Source: Chloroflexi bacterium CSP1-4
GTDB taxonomy: Bacteria; Chloroflexota; Limnocylindria; Limnocylindrales; CSP1-4
Assembly: GCA_001443375.1 (NCBI GenBank)
Contig: LDXM01000025.1
Span: forward strand, 1 to 40,260
Length of the DNA stretch: 40,260 nucleotides
Direction of reading: 5' to 3'
In this document: positions 24,332-32,790 of the stretch, piece by piece
How the letters are laid out: each line of letters starts with the position of its first letter
How positions within the stretch are numbered: the first letter of the stretch is position 1
Program-made: the position numbers and the translations under genes
The notes under the pieces: generated by a model
The model's input: the letters and a program-made list of their open reading frames with translations, nothing else
What the model was told of the DNA's origin: nothing
Database searches by the model: none

Positions 24332-24806
24332 ATGAAGGACACGCAGAAGTCCGCCAAGAGCACCACCGCGATCGGCAAGACGTCCAAGGGATTCACGGAC
24401 GAGGAAAAAGCCGCGATGAAGGAGCGCGCCCAAGAGCTGAAGGCGGAAGCGCGCCGCGGCCCGCGCGCGGACAAGGCGGACGGGGAAAGCGCCGTGCTCG
24501 CGAAGATCGCCGAGATGCAAGAACCGGATCGCGCCATGGCCAAGCGGCTCCATGCTATCATCAAAGCCAGCGCGCCAGCCCTCTCGCCGAAAACCTGGTA
24601 CGGGATGCCCGCGTATGCCAAGGACGGCAGGTCGTCTGCTTCTTCCAGAGCGCGCAGAAGTTCAAGTCGAGGTACGCGACGTTAGGCTTCAGCGACGAGG
24701 CGACCTCGACGAAGGCGCCATGTGGCCGACCGCCTTCGCTCTGAAGGAGTTGACCGCCGCCGAAGAGGCAAAGATCGGCGCGCTCGTGAAGAAAGCGGTG
24801 AGCTGA
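24332..24806 (+). pseudogene. DUF1801-type protein with two single-base frameshifts
   Basis: The 5' part (from ATG 24332, GGAGG at 24318-24322) encodes a Lys/Glu-rich N-terminus and [13 protein letters not shown]. Near 24627-24630 a base appears missing; the next frame continues [20 protein letters not shown]. Near 24701-24704 a second base appears missing; the third frame ends with [16 protein letters not shown] and a Lys/Val tail stopping at 24806. Reinserting one A at each site restores one protein of about 158 aa related to DUF1801 (frataxin-like YdhG) proteins. Either a young pseudogene or two assembly errors. Confidence 0.75.
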
Positions 24807-24888
24807 GGACTGATCTCGCCACTGGGCCCCGCCCTAGGCGGGACGGCCTGAGCGGTCCGGCCTGGCTTCTGGTACGACCAAGTGGACG

Positions 24889-24960
24889 TCAAACCCAGGT
24901 CCAGACGTGGTCGTACCCGAGCTTCCCTGCGCGCCGTGCGGCGCCGCAGGTGTCGACCGT
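24889..24960 (-). pseudogene. Possible fragment of an LLM-class flavin oxidoreductase
   Basis: The minus strand encodes LGYDHVWTWV before a stop at 24889. LGYD-VWTWDH is typical of N-terminal segments in F420/FMN-dependent luciferase-like monooxygenases. Only about 20 residues are recognisable, so the call is tentative. Confidence 0.3.
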
Positions 24961-24975
24961 GGAGGGGCGCAACGG

Positions 24976-25009
24976 TAGTGTTGTGACGCTCGTACACCCG
25001 ATCGGAGGT
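24976..25009 (+). promoter_or_regulatory. Promoter -10 and ribosome binding site of the PIN gene
   Basis: TAGTGT at 24976-24981 could be a -10; GGAGGT at 25004-25009 is a strong ribosome binding site 5 nt before the ATG at 25015. Confidence 0.4.
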
Positions 25010-25014
25010 ACCCG

Positions 25015-25410
25015 ATGACCAGGTTCGTCGTCGACGCCAGCGCCGTCCTCCACCTGGCGAGCGCGGGGGTCGAGGTCCCAGGCGCGCACAAGCTCCTCGC
25101 ACCGACGCTCCTTCGTTCCCAAACGCTGTCGGCCCTGCACGAGGCCGTCCAGCGGGGCGAGATCCCGGCCGACGTCGCGCGCGGCCGCCTCACCCGCATC
25201 GGGCGGATGCCGATCAGGCTCCTCGGCGACGCCGTGCTCCGGCGTCGGGCCTGGGACCTGGCGGATCAGTTGGGATGGGCCTCGACCTACGACGCCGAGT
25301 ACGTTGCACTCACTCAGCTGCAGGCAGACGCGTTCGTAACCCTGGACGCGGAACTGGCGCGCAGCGTCGAAGGGATCGTCGCGACCGCGTCGATCGACAC
25401 GCTGCGCTAG
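25015..25410 (+). CDS. PIN-domain protein, orphan VapC-like
   Basis: A 131-aa PIN-fold protein, the size of VapC toxin RNases. Acidic residues that would hold Mg2+ are the Asp in FVVDASAVLHLA, Glu in the LHEAV helix, and Asp/Glu in TYDAEYVALTQLQADAFVT-LDAEL, the usual order. No VapB-like antitoxin gene lies within the 200 bp upstream or 280 bp downstream; upstream is remnant DNA. It may be a solitary toxin relic, a PIN nuclease with another function, or a pair that lost its antitoxin. Confidence 0.75.
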   Translation: MTRFVVDASAVLHLASAGVEVPGAHKLLAPTLLRSQTLSALHEAVQRGEIPADVARGRLTRIGRMPIRLLGDAVLRRRAWDLADQLGWASTYDAEYVALTQLQADAFVTLDAELARSVEGIVATASIDTLR

Positions 25411-25523
25411 GAAGGCAGGTCAGGCCGTCGAGCTACGCCGTACAAGTCTCCTCGTCGGCCTTGTCGGGATGAATTCGCTCGTGGGCCACGCACGAGGTCG
25501 GTCCGTCGGCAATAGGCTGACTC

Positions 25524-25611
25524 GCCAAGAAATCCGGACGGCTACTGCCCCGACCACGGGACTGGAGTCGCCTCTCCTGTCGGCGTTGGAGTCAGCGCCG
25601 CTGCAGACTGA
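25524..25611 (+). pseudogene. Second msrA 3' end (fragment)
   Basis: This stretch encodes, up to a stop at 25609-25611, [16 protein letters not shown] and VGVGVSAAAD, parallel to the tail of the intact MsrA ([16 protein letters not shown]). Homology begins at GCCAAGAA (25524) with one extra A relative to msrA. The first 24 nt from 25537 equal 22877-22900, while the tail is diverged, so it came from a different msrA gene rather than by local duplication. Confidence 0.65.
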
Positions 25612-25691
25612 GCCCCCGCTGGGCTGTTCGCTCCCATACGGCGCACAGACGTGGCGCAGGCTCCGCGAGGAACAGTCGAGGAAGGGGGAAG

Positions 25692-25904
25692 GTGAAGAAC
25701 ACCGAATGCACGATCTACATCACGACCAAGCGCGGCTTCGAGCAGCGCTACCGCCGAGCGAAGGACGGCTGGACACAGACCGGCCCGAACGGCGTCGTCC
25801 GCCCGATGACGGCCGAGCAACTGCTGTCGCACCTCCTGCCACCGCTCGCGTTCGGCCACGTCATCGTCAGGGTGGAACCCGACGTCATCGAGCAGGAGAC
25901 GTAG
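25692..25904 (+). CDS. Small hypothetical protein
   Basis: A 70-aa protein starting with GTG behind a purine-rich GGAAGGGGGAAG. It is soluble, with a beta-like start (TECTIYITTKRGFEQRYRR) and a helix-rich centre (MTAEQLLSHLLPPLAF), and ends in VEPDVIEQET. I recognise no family. It lies between msrA-tail copies 2 and 3, so it is part of the inserted DNA. Confidence 0.5.
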   Translation: MKNTECTIYITTKRGFEQRYRRAKDGWTQTGPNGVVRPMTAEQLLSHLLPPLAFGHVIVRVEPDVIEQET

Positions 25905-25995
25905 TGGGTTTGAACCGACTGGTGGGCCGCGAGTCGGACATTCGCCCACCACACCCGCGGCGCCATGGCCGCCGGCAGAGGACGATGCCGCTCGA

Positions 25996-26322
25996 CTACG
26001 CTCCGGGCGGCCGGTAGGCGACCGCCCGCGCACGGCCAAGGGCGTCCAGGGTCTCCTCGACGGTGAGCAGCGGCGTCGTCTCGAATTTCGACAAAGCGCC
26101 ACCGCCGCCGATCGCGATCGCGACGGCGGCCATCGAGACGTTGTCAGGCGCTTCCCAGAGCGTGTAGCCGTCGTACGCGCCGAAGGCGTACCAAAAGCCG
26201 TGCAGCTTCCCGCCGACTGACTCGATGTACTTGCGTGCAGCGTCGCGGCGGTCTTCGGGGTTCTTCGTCAATCGAGCCCAGGTTTCCGGCGTATAGCTGA
26301 AGCGCGTCAAGTAGAACGCCAT
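25996..26322 (-). CDS. GYD-domain protein
   Basis: A 108-aa protein of the GYD family: YLTRFSYTPETWARL at the N-terminus, the naming motif FGAYDGYTLWEAPD in the centre, and TPLLTVEETLDALGRA at the end. These small ferredoxin-like-fold proteins have no established function. AAGGAG lies upstream of the ATG and a consensus-like TACAAT (26378-26383) about 56 nt further up. It is intact, unlike most of its neighbours. Confidence 0.82.
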   Translation of the reverse strand: MAFYLTRFSYTPETWARLTKNPEDRRDAARKYIESVGGKLHGFWYAFGAYDGYTLWEAPDNVSMAAVAIAIGGGGALSKFETTPLLTVEETLDALGRARAVAYRPPGA

Positions 26323-26377
26323 AGCCAGGAACGCTCCTTCCCGTGTCCCGTGCCACTCGCAATTCGCGGGCGGAGAG

Positions 26378-26383
26378 ATTGTA
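26378..26383 (-). promoter_or_regulatory. -10 box (TACAAT) for the GYD gene
   Basis: Minus-strand TACAAT, the most consensus-like -10 in the window, giving a leader of about 49 nt with a ribosome binding site. Confidence 0.45.
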
Positions 26384-26410
26384 GCCCGGCGTACTCGGTG
26401 CTCTCGACGG

Positions 26411-26449
26411 GACGGCTACTGCCCCGACCACGGACGCGCCCAGGGCTAA
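26411..26449 (+). pseudogene. Third msrA 3' end (fragment)
   Basis: The repeat at 26411-26433 encodes DGYCPDHG and continues in frame with RAQG and a TAA stop (26447-26449), another plausible but different MsrA tail. Nothing upstream of 26409 matches msrA. It marks the right edge of the islet. Confidence 0.6.
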
Positions 26450-26466
26450 CGCACCCGAGAAGCGAA

Positions 26467-26494
26467 GAGCGGCGGGCCTGGGGACCCGCCGCTC
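26467..26494. terminator. Strong hairpin downstream of the DoxX gene
   Basis: GAGCGGCGGG pairs perfectly with CCCGCCGCTC (10-bp stem, 8-nt loop), 20 bp after the minus-strand DoxX stop. It also insulates the islet from the genes to the right. Confidence 0.65.
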
Positions 26495-26514
26495 CATGAT
26501 GGGCTAGGTGGCGA

Positions 26515-27264
26515 TCAGCTCGGGGCCGACGGGGCCTGTCCACGCCGAAAGAGCGCTCCCGGGCTCCACGGCGCCCCGAGACGCGGCAGGAGATACCGAT
26601 CGACGCCGTAGTAGCCGGCCACCCTCCAGGCCAGGATCAGCCCGATGCCGAGGGTGAACAGGACCGGGTTGGTCGACGCGGAACCGGCCAGCAGGAACGA
26701 CATGTTCATCAGGGCGCCGAAGAAGGCGGCGATGCCCGTGAGCACGCCGAGGAGAAGGCCGACGCCGACGGCGATCTCGCCGAGCGTGATCACCCAGGCG
26801 AACCACGTCTCGTGGTTGCCCGCGATCAGGGTGTTGATGAAGTCCCGATACCACTCGAAGGAGATGGGCGGACGCCCCTGCTCGGGGATCGCGGCCACCC
26901 GTTCCCAGTAGGCGCGCAGCGACGCACCACCCCCTGTCCAGCCGGGTTCCGTGAGCTTCTCCAGGCCGGCTTCGAGCCACGAGAACCCGACGAAGAGCCG
27001 GATGGGCAGCCACAGCAGGCCGGCGCGCGAGTTGTTGAAGAGGAAGCGCGTGAAGGCCGGTCCCTCGATCTCGACCTCCTGGCTCCCAGCGGCCTTGCGG
27101 TCCTCGAAGAGTGCGAGGGCCAGAACGATCGACGCGATCCAGAACGCGACCGTCACGACCGGGCGCAGGGTCTCGTCGGGCTCCACCCACGGATTGACGA
27201 GGTAGATGAGCAGCACCGCTGCGATGACACCGATCGGGATGGCCCATCGGCGAAGCATGGACAT
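26515..27264 (-). CDS. DoxX family membrane protein
   Basis: A 249-aa membrane protein with two N-terminal helices (IPIGVIAAVLLIYLV and VAFWIASIVLALALF) followed by the four-helix DoxX domain (SRAGLLWLPIRLFVGFSWLE, ITLGEIAVGVGLLLGVLTG, NMSFLLAGSASTNPVLFTL). DoxD/DoxX proteins include the thiosulfate:quinone oxidoreductase small chain of archaea, but most bacterial members are of unknown role in redox or stress. ATG 27264 is chosen for GGAGGG 5-10 nt upstream; the frame is open to 27414 but that part overlaps the previous gene and is not hydrophobic. Confidence 0.82.
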   Translation of the reverse strand: MSMLRRWAIPIGVIAAVLLIYLVNPWVEPDETLRPVVTVAFWIASIVLALALFEDRKAAGSQEVEIEGPAFTRFLFNNSRAGLLWLPIRLFVGFSWLEAGLEKLTEPGWTGGGASLRAYWERVAAIPEQGRPPISFEWYRDFINTLIAGNHETWFAWVITLGEIAVGVGLLLGVLTGIAAFFGALMNMSFLLAGSASTNPVLFTLGIGLILAWRVAGYYGVDRYLLPRLGAPWSPGALFRRGQAPSAPS

Positions 27265-27385
27265 GACAGCCCTCCCAGAACTCCAGGAATGGGTCAGGGT
27301 ATCGAGGGTATCGGCCCTCGCAACCGACCCGTGAACGTTGGGCCACACTGTGACGCCCGGGGGCTCAGTCGGGTAAGGTCGAAAG

Positions 27386-29773
27386 TCACGAGGGCCCGGT
27401 CCACTGGTCGTCACGGTGGGGGGCCACTGCGGCCAGCGCGGCGACGAGCCGGTCCGCCTCGCGCTCGCCGAAGACGAGCGGGGGCTTGATCTTCAGGACG
27501 TTATGGTGCGGTCCCTCCGTGCTCAACAGGACGCCGCGCTCCTTCGCGGCCTCCACGATGGCGCTCGCCGCCGCGGTCGCCGGCTCCCGTGAGTCGCCAT
27601 CGCGCACCAGCTCGACGCCGAGGAAGAGCCCCGCGCCGCGCACGTCGCCGATGAGCGGGGTCGTGCCGGCCAGCTCGCGCAGCCGCTCCGCCAGGTAGCC
27701 GCCCACCCGCAGCGCCCGCTCCTGCAGCCCCTCGTCGCGGATCACGTCGAGGACCGCCAGCCCCACGGCCGCCGAGACCGGGTTTCCGCCGAAGGTGCTG
27801 AAGTACTCCATGCCGTTGGCGAAGGCGTCGGCGATCTCGCGCGTCGTGACCACGGCGCCGATCGGGTGTCCGTTGCCGATCGGCTTGCCCATGGTCACGA
27901 TGTCGGGCACGGCGCCCTCGTCGAGTTCGAAGCCCCAGAAGCGCTCGCCTACCCGCCCGAAACCGACCTGGACCTCGTCGGCCACGACGACCGCCCCGGC
28001 CTCCCGGGCGTGCGCATAGGCCGCCCGCAGGAAGCCAGGCGGCGGCAGGATCTGGCCGGCCGAACCGGGCAGCGACTCGGCGAAGAAGGCCGCGATCTCG
28101 CGTCCCCGGGCCCGGGCGGCGGCGATCGTCTGGCGCAGGCGCTCGGCGTACCAGGCGCCGGGATCGGTGCCGTCGCGCGGGTGAGGACCCCGGAACGTGT
28201 CGGGAAGCGGGGCCACGTGGACGTGCTCCGGCTTGCCCTGACCGCCGGGGCCGTCGAACTTGTAGGGACTGATCTCCACGAGCGAGCCGGTGTTCCCGTG
28301 ATAGGCCGCGTCGAGGACGAGGATGTCGCGGCGGCCCGTGACTGTGCGCGCCAGGCGGAGCGCCAGCTCGTTCGCCTCGCTGCCGGAGTTGACGAAGTAG
28401 CAGACGCGCAGCGGCTCCGGAAGGGTGGCCGTGAGCCGCTCGGCGTACTCGACGACGGTGTCATGGAGGTAGCGCGTGTTCGTGTTCAGGCGGGCCATCT
28501 GCCGCGCGGCCGCCCCCACCACGCGGGGATGCGCGTGGCCCACGTGAGCCACGTTGTTGACGCAATCGAGGAAGCGCCGGCCCTCGTCGTCGTAGAGGTA
28601 CGTGCCGCGCCCCAGGACGATCTTCAGCGGGTGGCGGTAGGCGACGCTCAGCGACGGGCCCAGCACCCGGCGACGCGCGGCGAGGAGATCGGCCGTCGCG
28701 CTCGTCGTGGCGACGGTGCCGGGGGCCGGCATGCCACAGGCCGCGGCGAGGCGGCGGTGGACGGCCGGGAGGCTCACGGCGTCCAGCCGCTCGAGCGCCT
28801 CCCAGGCGTCGGGCTCGGAGGCCGTGAGGTAGGGGTTGTCCGGGTGGAGCCGCTGCTGGTGCGCGGCGAGCGCCACGCTCAGGCAGAGTCGGGCCATCGC
28901 GAGCGGGAAGAGCGCCGCAAGCTCCGCATCGGAGAGCGGGCGCCGGGCATGGAACCCGGCAACGACACGCTCCGCGACCGCGAGCGGATCGCGCGTATCG
29001 AGCAGCGCATAGGCGACGGCCACGGCAGCCTCGGCGACCCGGACCGTCTCGACCATGTCGCCGAAGTCGATGAGTCCGCTGATCCGCCCGTGCTCGACGA
29101 GGACGTTGCGGTCGTTCGCGTCGTCGTGGACGACGCCGCGCGGGAGCGCAGGGAGCATCGCGAAGGTGGTCGACAGGCGGCCCAGCCAGCGGTCGAGCAG
29201 CTCGCGGCGATGGGTCTCCGGCACCTCGTCGCGGTAGCGCGCGACGACCGCAGGCGCGCCGGCCACGTCCCAGCGGAAGTCGCGCGCGAAGGCGGCGTGG
29301 TGGAAGTCCGCCAGCGCCCGCGACACCTTTCCCGCGGCCTCGCCGAGCGAGCGCGCGAGGGCCGGATCGTCGCGGTCGTGGCCGGTTCCCGCGAGCGGGG
29401 TACCGGGCAGCCAGGTCAGAAGCCGCACCAACCGCCGCTCCCCGGCGCTGTCCTCCGCCTCGGCGATGAAGCCCCCGTCGCGGGACGGCCGGGGCACCGG
29501 AACGGCAAGGTCCTTCAGCCGGTGAGCGAGGTGGAGCATCGCCGCGTCCTGCGCCTCGAGGAGGCTGCGGCTCTCTTCCGGGCCGGCGACCTTCAGCACG
29601 TAGCGCGGCGCGTCCTGCACCGACAGGCGGAAGTTCCGGTCGCGCTCGCTCGACAGCTCCACGACTTCGTCGGCGCGGACGCCGAAGCAGGCCTCGGCGA
29701 TGCGGGCGGCGCGGTCGGCGTCGAGGACCGGGCGGGGCGCCAGGTCGGTCGGGGCGTCGCTCATCGGCGCCAT
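27386..29773 (-). CDS. Fused aminoglycoside-phosphotransferase-type kinase and class III aminotransferase
   Basis: A 795-aa two-domain enzyme. Residues 1 to about 345 are an APH-fold small-molecule kinase: catalytic [13 protein letters not shown] and metal-binding LIDFGDM. From about 365 on is a class III PLP enzyme: [16 protein letters not shown], the Asp pairing with the PLP nitrogen in [10 protein letters not shown], and the Schiff-base Lys in [11 protein letters not shown]. The pairing equals the human hydroxylysine kinase plus AGXT2L phospholyase, which phosphorylate an amino alcohol and then eliminate phosphate. Hydroxylysine or an ethanolamine-like substrate is therefore likely. A second ATG 3 codons downstream may be the true start. 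Confidence 0.87.
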   Translation of the reverse strand: MAPMSDAPTDLAPRPVLDADRAARIAEACFGVRADEVVELSSERDRNFRLSVQDAPRYVLKVAGPEESRSLLEAQDAAMLHLAHRLKDLAVPVPRPSRDGGFIAEAEDSAGERRLVRLLTWLPGTPLAGTGHDRDDPALARSLGEAAGKVSRALADFHHAAFARDFRWDVAGAPAVVARYRDEVPETHRRELLDRWLGRLSTTFAMLPALPRGVVHDDANDRNVLVEHGRISGLIDFGDMVETVRVAEAAVAVAYALLDTRDPLAVAERVVAGFHARRPLSDAELAALFPLAMARLCLSVALAAHQQRLHPDNPYLTASEPDAWEALERLDAVSLPAVHRRLAAACGMPAPGTVATTSATADLLAARRRVLGPSLSVAYRHPLKIVLGRGTYLYDDEGRRFLDCVNNVAHVGHAHPRVVGAAARQMARLNTNTRYLHDTVVEYAERLTATLPEPLRVCYFVNSGSEANELALRLARTVTGRRDILVLDAAYHGNTGSLVEISPYKFDGPGGQGKPEHVHVAPLPDTFRGPHPRDGTDPGAWYAERLRQTIAAARARGREIAAFFAESLPGSAGQILPPPGFLRAAYAHAREAGAVVVADEVQVGFGRVGERFWGFELDEGAVPDIVTMGKPIGNGHPIGAVVTTREIADAFANGMEYFSTFGGNPVSAAVGLAVLDVIRDEGLQERALRVGGYLAERLRELAGTTPLIGDVRGAGLFLGVELVRDGDSREPATAAASAIVEAAKERGVLLSTEGPHHNVLKIKPPLVFGEREADRLVAALAAVAPHRDDQWTGPS

Positions 29774-29869
29774 GGTGCCACGGCTCCGCTGCCGGCGAGA
29801 GCGCGGTCTCCGACCCGGAGCCGGCCGGAGAGGCGCGGCCGCTGCGTCGGCCCCTACGCCGAGACGTCC

Positions 29870-30559
29870 CTACGGCGCATCCCCCAGGGTGGCCAGGGCG
29901 ACCCCCCCGGCGGCGGCCCGGCCGAGGATGGGACCGAGTCCGAACGCAAGCGCGCCGCCCACGAGGCCGAACAGCGCGACGCCCGCGAAATGCGCGAGGG
30001 CGTCGCCGATGGCGATGGCGTCGGCGGGGATGGTCGCGAAGGCCTGGCCGGAGAGCCATGCGCCGAGCGCGATGACAGTGACTGCGCCCGCGAGGGCCAC
30101 GACGTGGACGGCGATCTTCTCGAGCGCGATCCGTCGCCGCGAGACCGGCGCTCCGGCGAGGACCTCGAGGCTGCCTCCGCGGGCCTCACCCGCGAGCGTG
30201 CCCGAGAGGGCCAGGACGGACCAGATCCCGAACATGATCGGCATGAAGTTGCCGTAGCGCCAGCTCATGAAGCCGCCCAGGCGATCGATGTTGATGGGCT
30301 CCCCGAGCAGCCCGCTGATCGCCGCCGGAAGCATCCGCATCTCGGCCACGATCTGCTGCCGGTCCGCGGCGGTGGGGAACTGGAGGGACAGGATCATCCC
30401 GAGGAGCAGGGTCAAGAAGCCCATCCCGAGGCCGGCGAGGAGGATCGACCGCCGGCTGTCGCGCAGCCCCTTGGTGAAGATGCTCCGCGGCCCATGCAGC
30501 GGCCAGGCGGTCTGCCGTCGAGCCGCGCGGCGCGGCAGCGGGAGGAGCCTACTGGACAT
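29870..30559 (-). CDS. ABC-2 type transporter permease (short)
   Basis: A 229-aa permease with a soluble N-terminus and about five hydrophobic helices, including SILLAGLGMGFLTLLLGMIL, FMPIMFGIWSVLALSGTLAG and FAGVALFGLVGGALAFGLG. Its start overlaps the ATPase gene by 11 nt, so the two form an exporter. It stops after GRAAAGGVALATLGDAP, where relatives usually have at least one further helix; nothing matching follows, so the C-terminus may be truncated. Cargo unknown. Confidence 0.72.
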   Translation of the reverse strand: MSSRLLPLPRRAARRQTAWPLHGPRSIFTKGLRDSRRSILLAGLGMGFLTLLLGMILSLQFPTAADRQQIVAEMRMLPAAISGLLGEPINIDRLGGFMSWRYGNFMPIMFGIWSVLALSGTLAGEARGGSLEVLAGAPVSRRRIALEKIAVHVVALAGAVTVIALGAWLSGQAFATIPADAIAIGDALAHFAGVALFGLVGGALAFGLGPILGRAAAGGVALATLGDAP

Positions 30560-31451
30560 CGATGGTCCCCTTGCCGTACTGGGCGAGGAAGACCTCCTCG
30601 AGGGTCGGCTCGCGGCTGACGAAGTCGACCAGGTCGAACGCGGCGGCGGCCTTCACGACCGGGGCTATCGGGCCCTTGACGTGCATCCGCAGGATGTGGT
30701 CCTCGGACACCAGCTGGCTGACTCCCGGGATCGCGGCGAACGTCGCGGCCGGCACCGGTCCGCTGAAGCGAAGCTCGACCTGGTGGACCGAGAGGTCGTG
30801 GAGTGCCTCGACCCGGTCGACCTGGACCAGCCGGCCCTCACGGAGGATGGCCACCCGGTCGCAGCTCTTCTCGACCTCGCCGATCAGGTGGCTCGACAGG
30901 AAGACCGTCCGGCCGTCCCGTTTCGCGGCCGCCATCCAGGTGAAGAACTCGAGCTGGACGAGGGGGTCGAGCCCGGCCGTCGGCTCATCGAGGACCAGCA
31001 GGTCCGGCCGGTGCTGGAAGGCGATCACCAGGGCGACTTTCTGCTTGTTGCCCTTGGAGTACTCGCGGTAGCGGCGCGACGGATCCAGGTCCAGCCGTTC
31101 GATCAGCGAGCGCTGGTAGGCGGCATCGACGCCGCCCCTGAGGTTCGCGAAGTACTCGATCGTCTCGCCGCCGGTCAGTCGGTCATAGAGGCTGAACTCG
31201 CCGGGCAGGTAGCCGGTCCGCCGGTGGATCGCGACCGGGTCGGCCGTCGTCTCGATGTCGAACACGAGCGCCCGGCCACTGGTCGGCCGGATCAGGTCGA
31301 GCAGCACCCGGATCGTCGTCGTCTTCCCGGCGCCGTTCGGCCCGAGGTAACCGAAGATCTCGCCCTGCTCGACCTCCAGGTCGAGCTCCACGACGCCGCG
31401 CTGGCGACCGTAGGACTTGGTCAGGCGTTCCGTCCGGATGGCCGTGTCCAT
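30549..31451 (-). CDS. ABC transporter ATP-binding protein
   Basis: A 300-aa ATPase for the adjacent permease, of the drug/antibiotic exporter class. Walker A GPNGAGKTTT, Q-loop region GYLPGEFSLYDRL, signature YSKGNKQKVAL, Walker B LLVLDEPTAGLDP and switch SSHLIGEVEK are all intact. The signature YSKGNKQ instead of LSGGQ is usual for this exporter branch. An AGGAGG precedes the ATG. A C-terminal domain of about 80 residues follows the NBD. Confidence 0.92.
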   Translation of the reverse strand: MDTAIRTERLTKSYGRQRGVVELDLEVEQGEIFGYLGPNGAGKTTTIRVLLDLIRPTSGRALVFDIETTADPVAIHRRTGYLPGEFSLYDRLTGGETIEYFANLRGGVDAAYQRSLIERLDLDPSRRYREYSKGNKQKVALVIAFQHRPDLLVLDEPTAGLDPLVQLEFFTWMAAAKRDGRTVFLSSHLIGEVEKSCDRVAILREGRLVQVDRVEALHDLSVHQVELRFSGPVPAATFAAIPGVSQLVSEDHILRMHVKGPIAPVVKAAAAFDLVDFVSREPTLEEVFLAQYGKGTIDVQ

Positions 31452-31577
31452 CGGGCACCTCCTGCTTCACGAGCTTCGTCGATCGTCGCTCGCCGCGAGC
31501 TCTCACGACAGCGACAAACGTCCCGAAGCTGGCACACGGGCGGAGGACGTGCGAGTTGGTCGGTCCGCGTCGTCATC
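31452..31577. other. Upstream region of the ABC operon
   Basis: Non-coding. It contains the minus-strand ribosome binding site AGGAGG for the ATPase and short GC-rich dyads around 31480-31500 (GAGCTC, CGCTCGCCGCGAGC) but no obvious promoter hexamers. Confidence 0.3.
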
Positions 31578-31764
31578 TTCGCTTGAAGTGAACAGGGAGG
31601 CCCTTCACGGCCGCTCGCGAGGTGAGGTGGGTCGGATGAGGGTCCGCCAGAGGGGTCCGTCCGAGCGTGGCAGCCCGTCGTCCGTGCGGTCGGCGGGGTG
31701 GCTCCGGCGGCCAGGGCGCGGGGCCGACGAGCCGTAGAAGCCGATCCTGTTCGCTTGAAGTGAG
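31578..31764. repeat. Palindrome-bounded unit 1
   Basis: A 187-bp non-coding unit. Its left end is TTCGCTT-G-AAGTGAA (31578-31592) followed by CAGG and CCTTCACGGCCGCT; its right end is GCCGATCCTG then TTCGCTT-G-AAGTGAG (31750-31764). The ends AAGTGAACAGG and CCTGTTCGCTT are inverted repeats of each other. Unit 2 at 32791 has the same architecture and orientation with a mostly different interior. Confidence 0.65.
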
Positions 31765-31947
31765 TACCTTCGGGGCGGGCCGCTCGGGGCCTTGGATGCT
31801 CAGGGCGAGGATGCCCCGGGGCTGGGATCCGGCGCCCGGGACACGGTGGCGGCGCCCCGACGGCCCCGCCCTGCGGGCTTGACGCGGCCTCGCCGTCAGC
31901 CGCACTGGCAAAGCCGGCCTCGGCCTCGGGGCACCAGGGCCTTGGGC
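31765..31947. other. Non-coding DNA downstream of the HTH gene
   Basis: GC-rich, with several short G/C dyads (for example around 31815-31860) and no recognisable gene. Confidence 0.3.
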
Positions 31948-32790
31948 TCAGCGGAGCGCCTGGGCGGCGGCGGCGTAGTCGCGGTAGCGCGGCGCGGCGC
32001 GCATGGCCTCGGCCAGGCCGATGAAGCGGCGCCGTCGCGCGGCCGGTCCGCCGGGATCGGGGTCGAGGACAACCAGGCAGCTCGCCCGGCTCTGCGCCGG
32101 GGGCTCGCCCGACCACCAGGCCGCGAACGCGTTCGGCGGATCGGGGCAGACCGCCTCGAAGCTCGCGGTGCGGAGTCGCAGCGAATGCAGGACCTCGGAG
32201 GACCAGAGGGCGGCGATGACGTGCGTCTCGCTCCGCCATCCGCCGCCCAGGCCGATGCGTTCGGCGACATCTGTGGCGAGGTACGCGCGCTTGGCGTTGT
32301 AGCTGCCGAATGCCTCCTGGAGGTTCGGAAAGCGCGTGCGGTTCTCCACGTGCAGCAAGCTGCGGCGCTCGCGATCCCAGGCCAGCAGGTCCGCTCGCCC
32401 CGCGAACTGGTAGTGCTGGTAGGGCACGTCGAGCCCCACGTCGAAGCCGAGCGATCGCAGATGGCGGGCCTCCGCATCGCCCATCGCTGCATGGACCAGG
32501 TCCGCCTCGCGTGACGGGCCGGTCCGCCGCCGTGGGTCGACGAGCCCCAGCTCGAGTCGCATCTCGAGGGCCGTGGCCAGTCGCGCGTACGTCTCCAGGC
32601 TGGCGGGGTGCCCCGCTTCGACGTGGGCGATGGCGGCCGCCGACACGCCCGCGCGTGCCGCCAGCTCGCGCAGGGTGAGCTTCCGGCGCGACCGTTCGGC
32701 CCTGATCAGGTCCCCGGCGGCCACGCTGACGCGCGCGAGGGCCTGGACGGCGGCCGGAGACGGACGTGCGCGGTGAGGGCTTGGCGACAT
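31948..32790 (-). CDS. XRE-type HTH protein with nuclease-like C-terminal domain
   Basis: A 280-aa protein. Residues about 25-80 are an XRE helix-turn-helix (LIRAERSRRKLTLRELAARA, AGVSAAAIAHVEAG). The remaining 200 residues include FAGRADLLAWDRERRSLLHV with ENRTRF, an Asp134...Glu149-x-Arg151 pattern that resembles a PD-(D/E)xK nuclease core with Lys replaced by Arg. Such HTH proteins are common and uncharacterised in actinobacteria and Chloroflexota. The ATG directly abuts a half-preserved palindrome (32791-32805), so the protein probably represses itself there. Two palindrome-bounded units flank the gene. Confidence 0.8.
   Translation of the reverse strand: MSPSPHRARPSPAAVQALARVSVAAGDLIRAERSRRKLTLRELAARAGVSAAAIAHVEAGHPASLETYARLATALEMRLELGLVDPRRRTGPSREADLVHAAMGDAEARHLRSLGFDVGLDVPYQHYQFAGRADLLAWDRERRSLLHVENRTRFPNLQEAFGSYNAKRAYLATDVAERIGLGGGWRSETHVIAALWSSEVLHSLRLRTASFEAVCPDPPNAFAAWWSGEPPAQSRASCLVVLDPDPGGPAARRRRFIGLAEAMRAAPRYRDYAAAAQALR

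Noticed and set aside
22877-26449. Interpreting the islet as an integron cassette array
   Set aside because: The repeats are msrA coding sequence without attC-like core sites or folded arms, genes point both ways, and there is no intI.
27265-27414. Longer start for the DoxX protein
   Set aside because: The added 50 residues overlap the upstream gene, are not hydrophobic, and ATG 27264 has GGAGGG in front.
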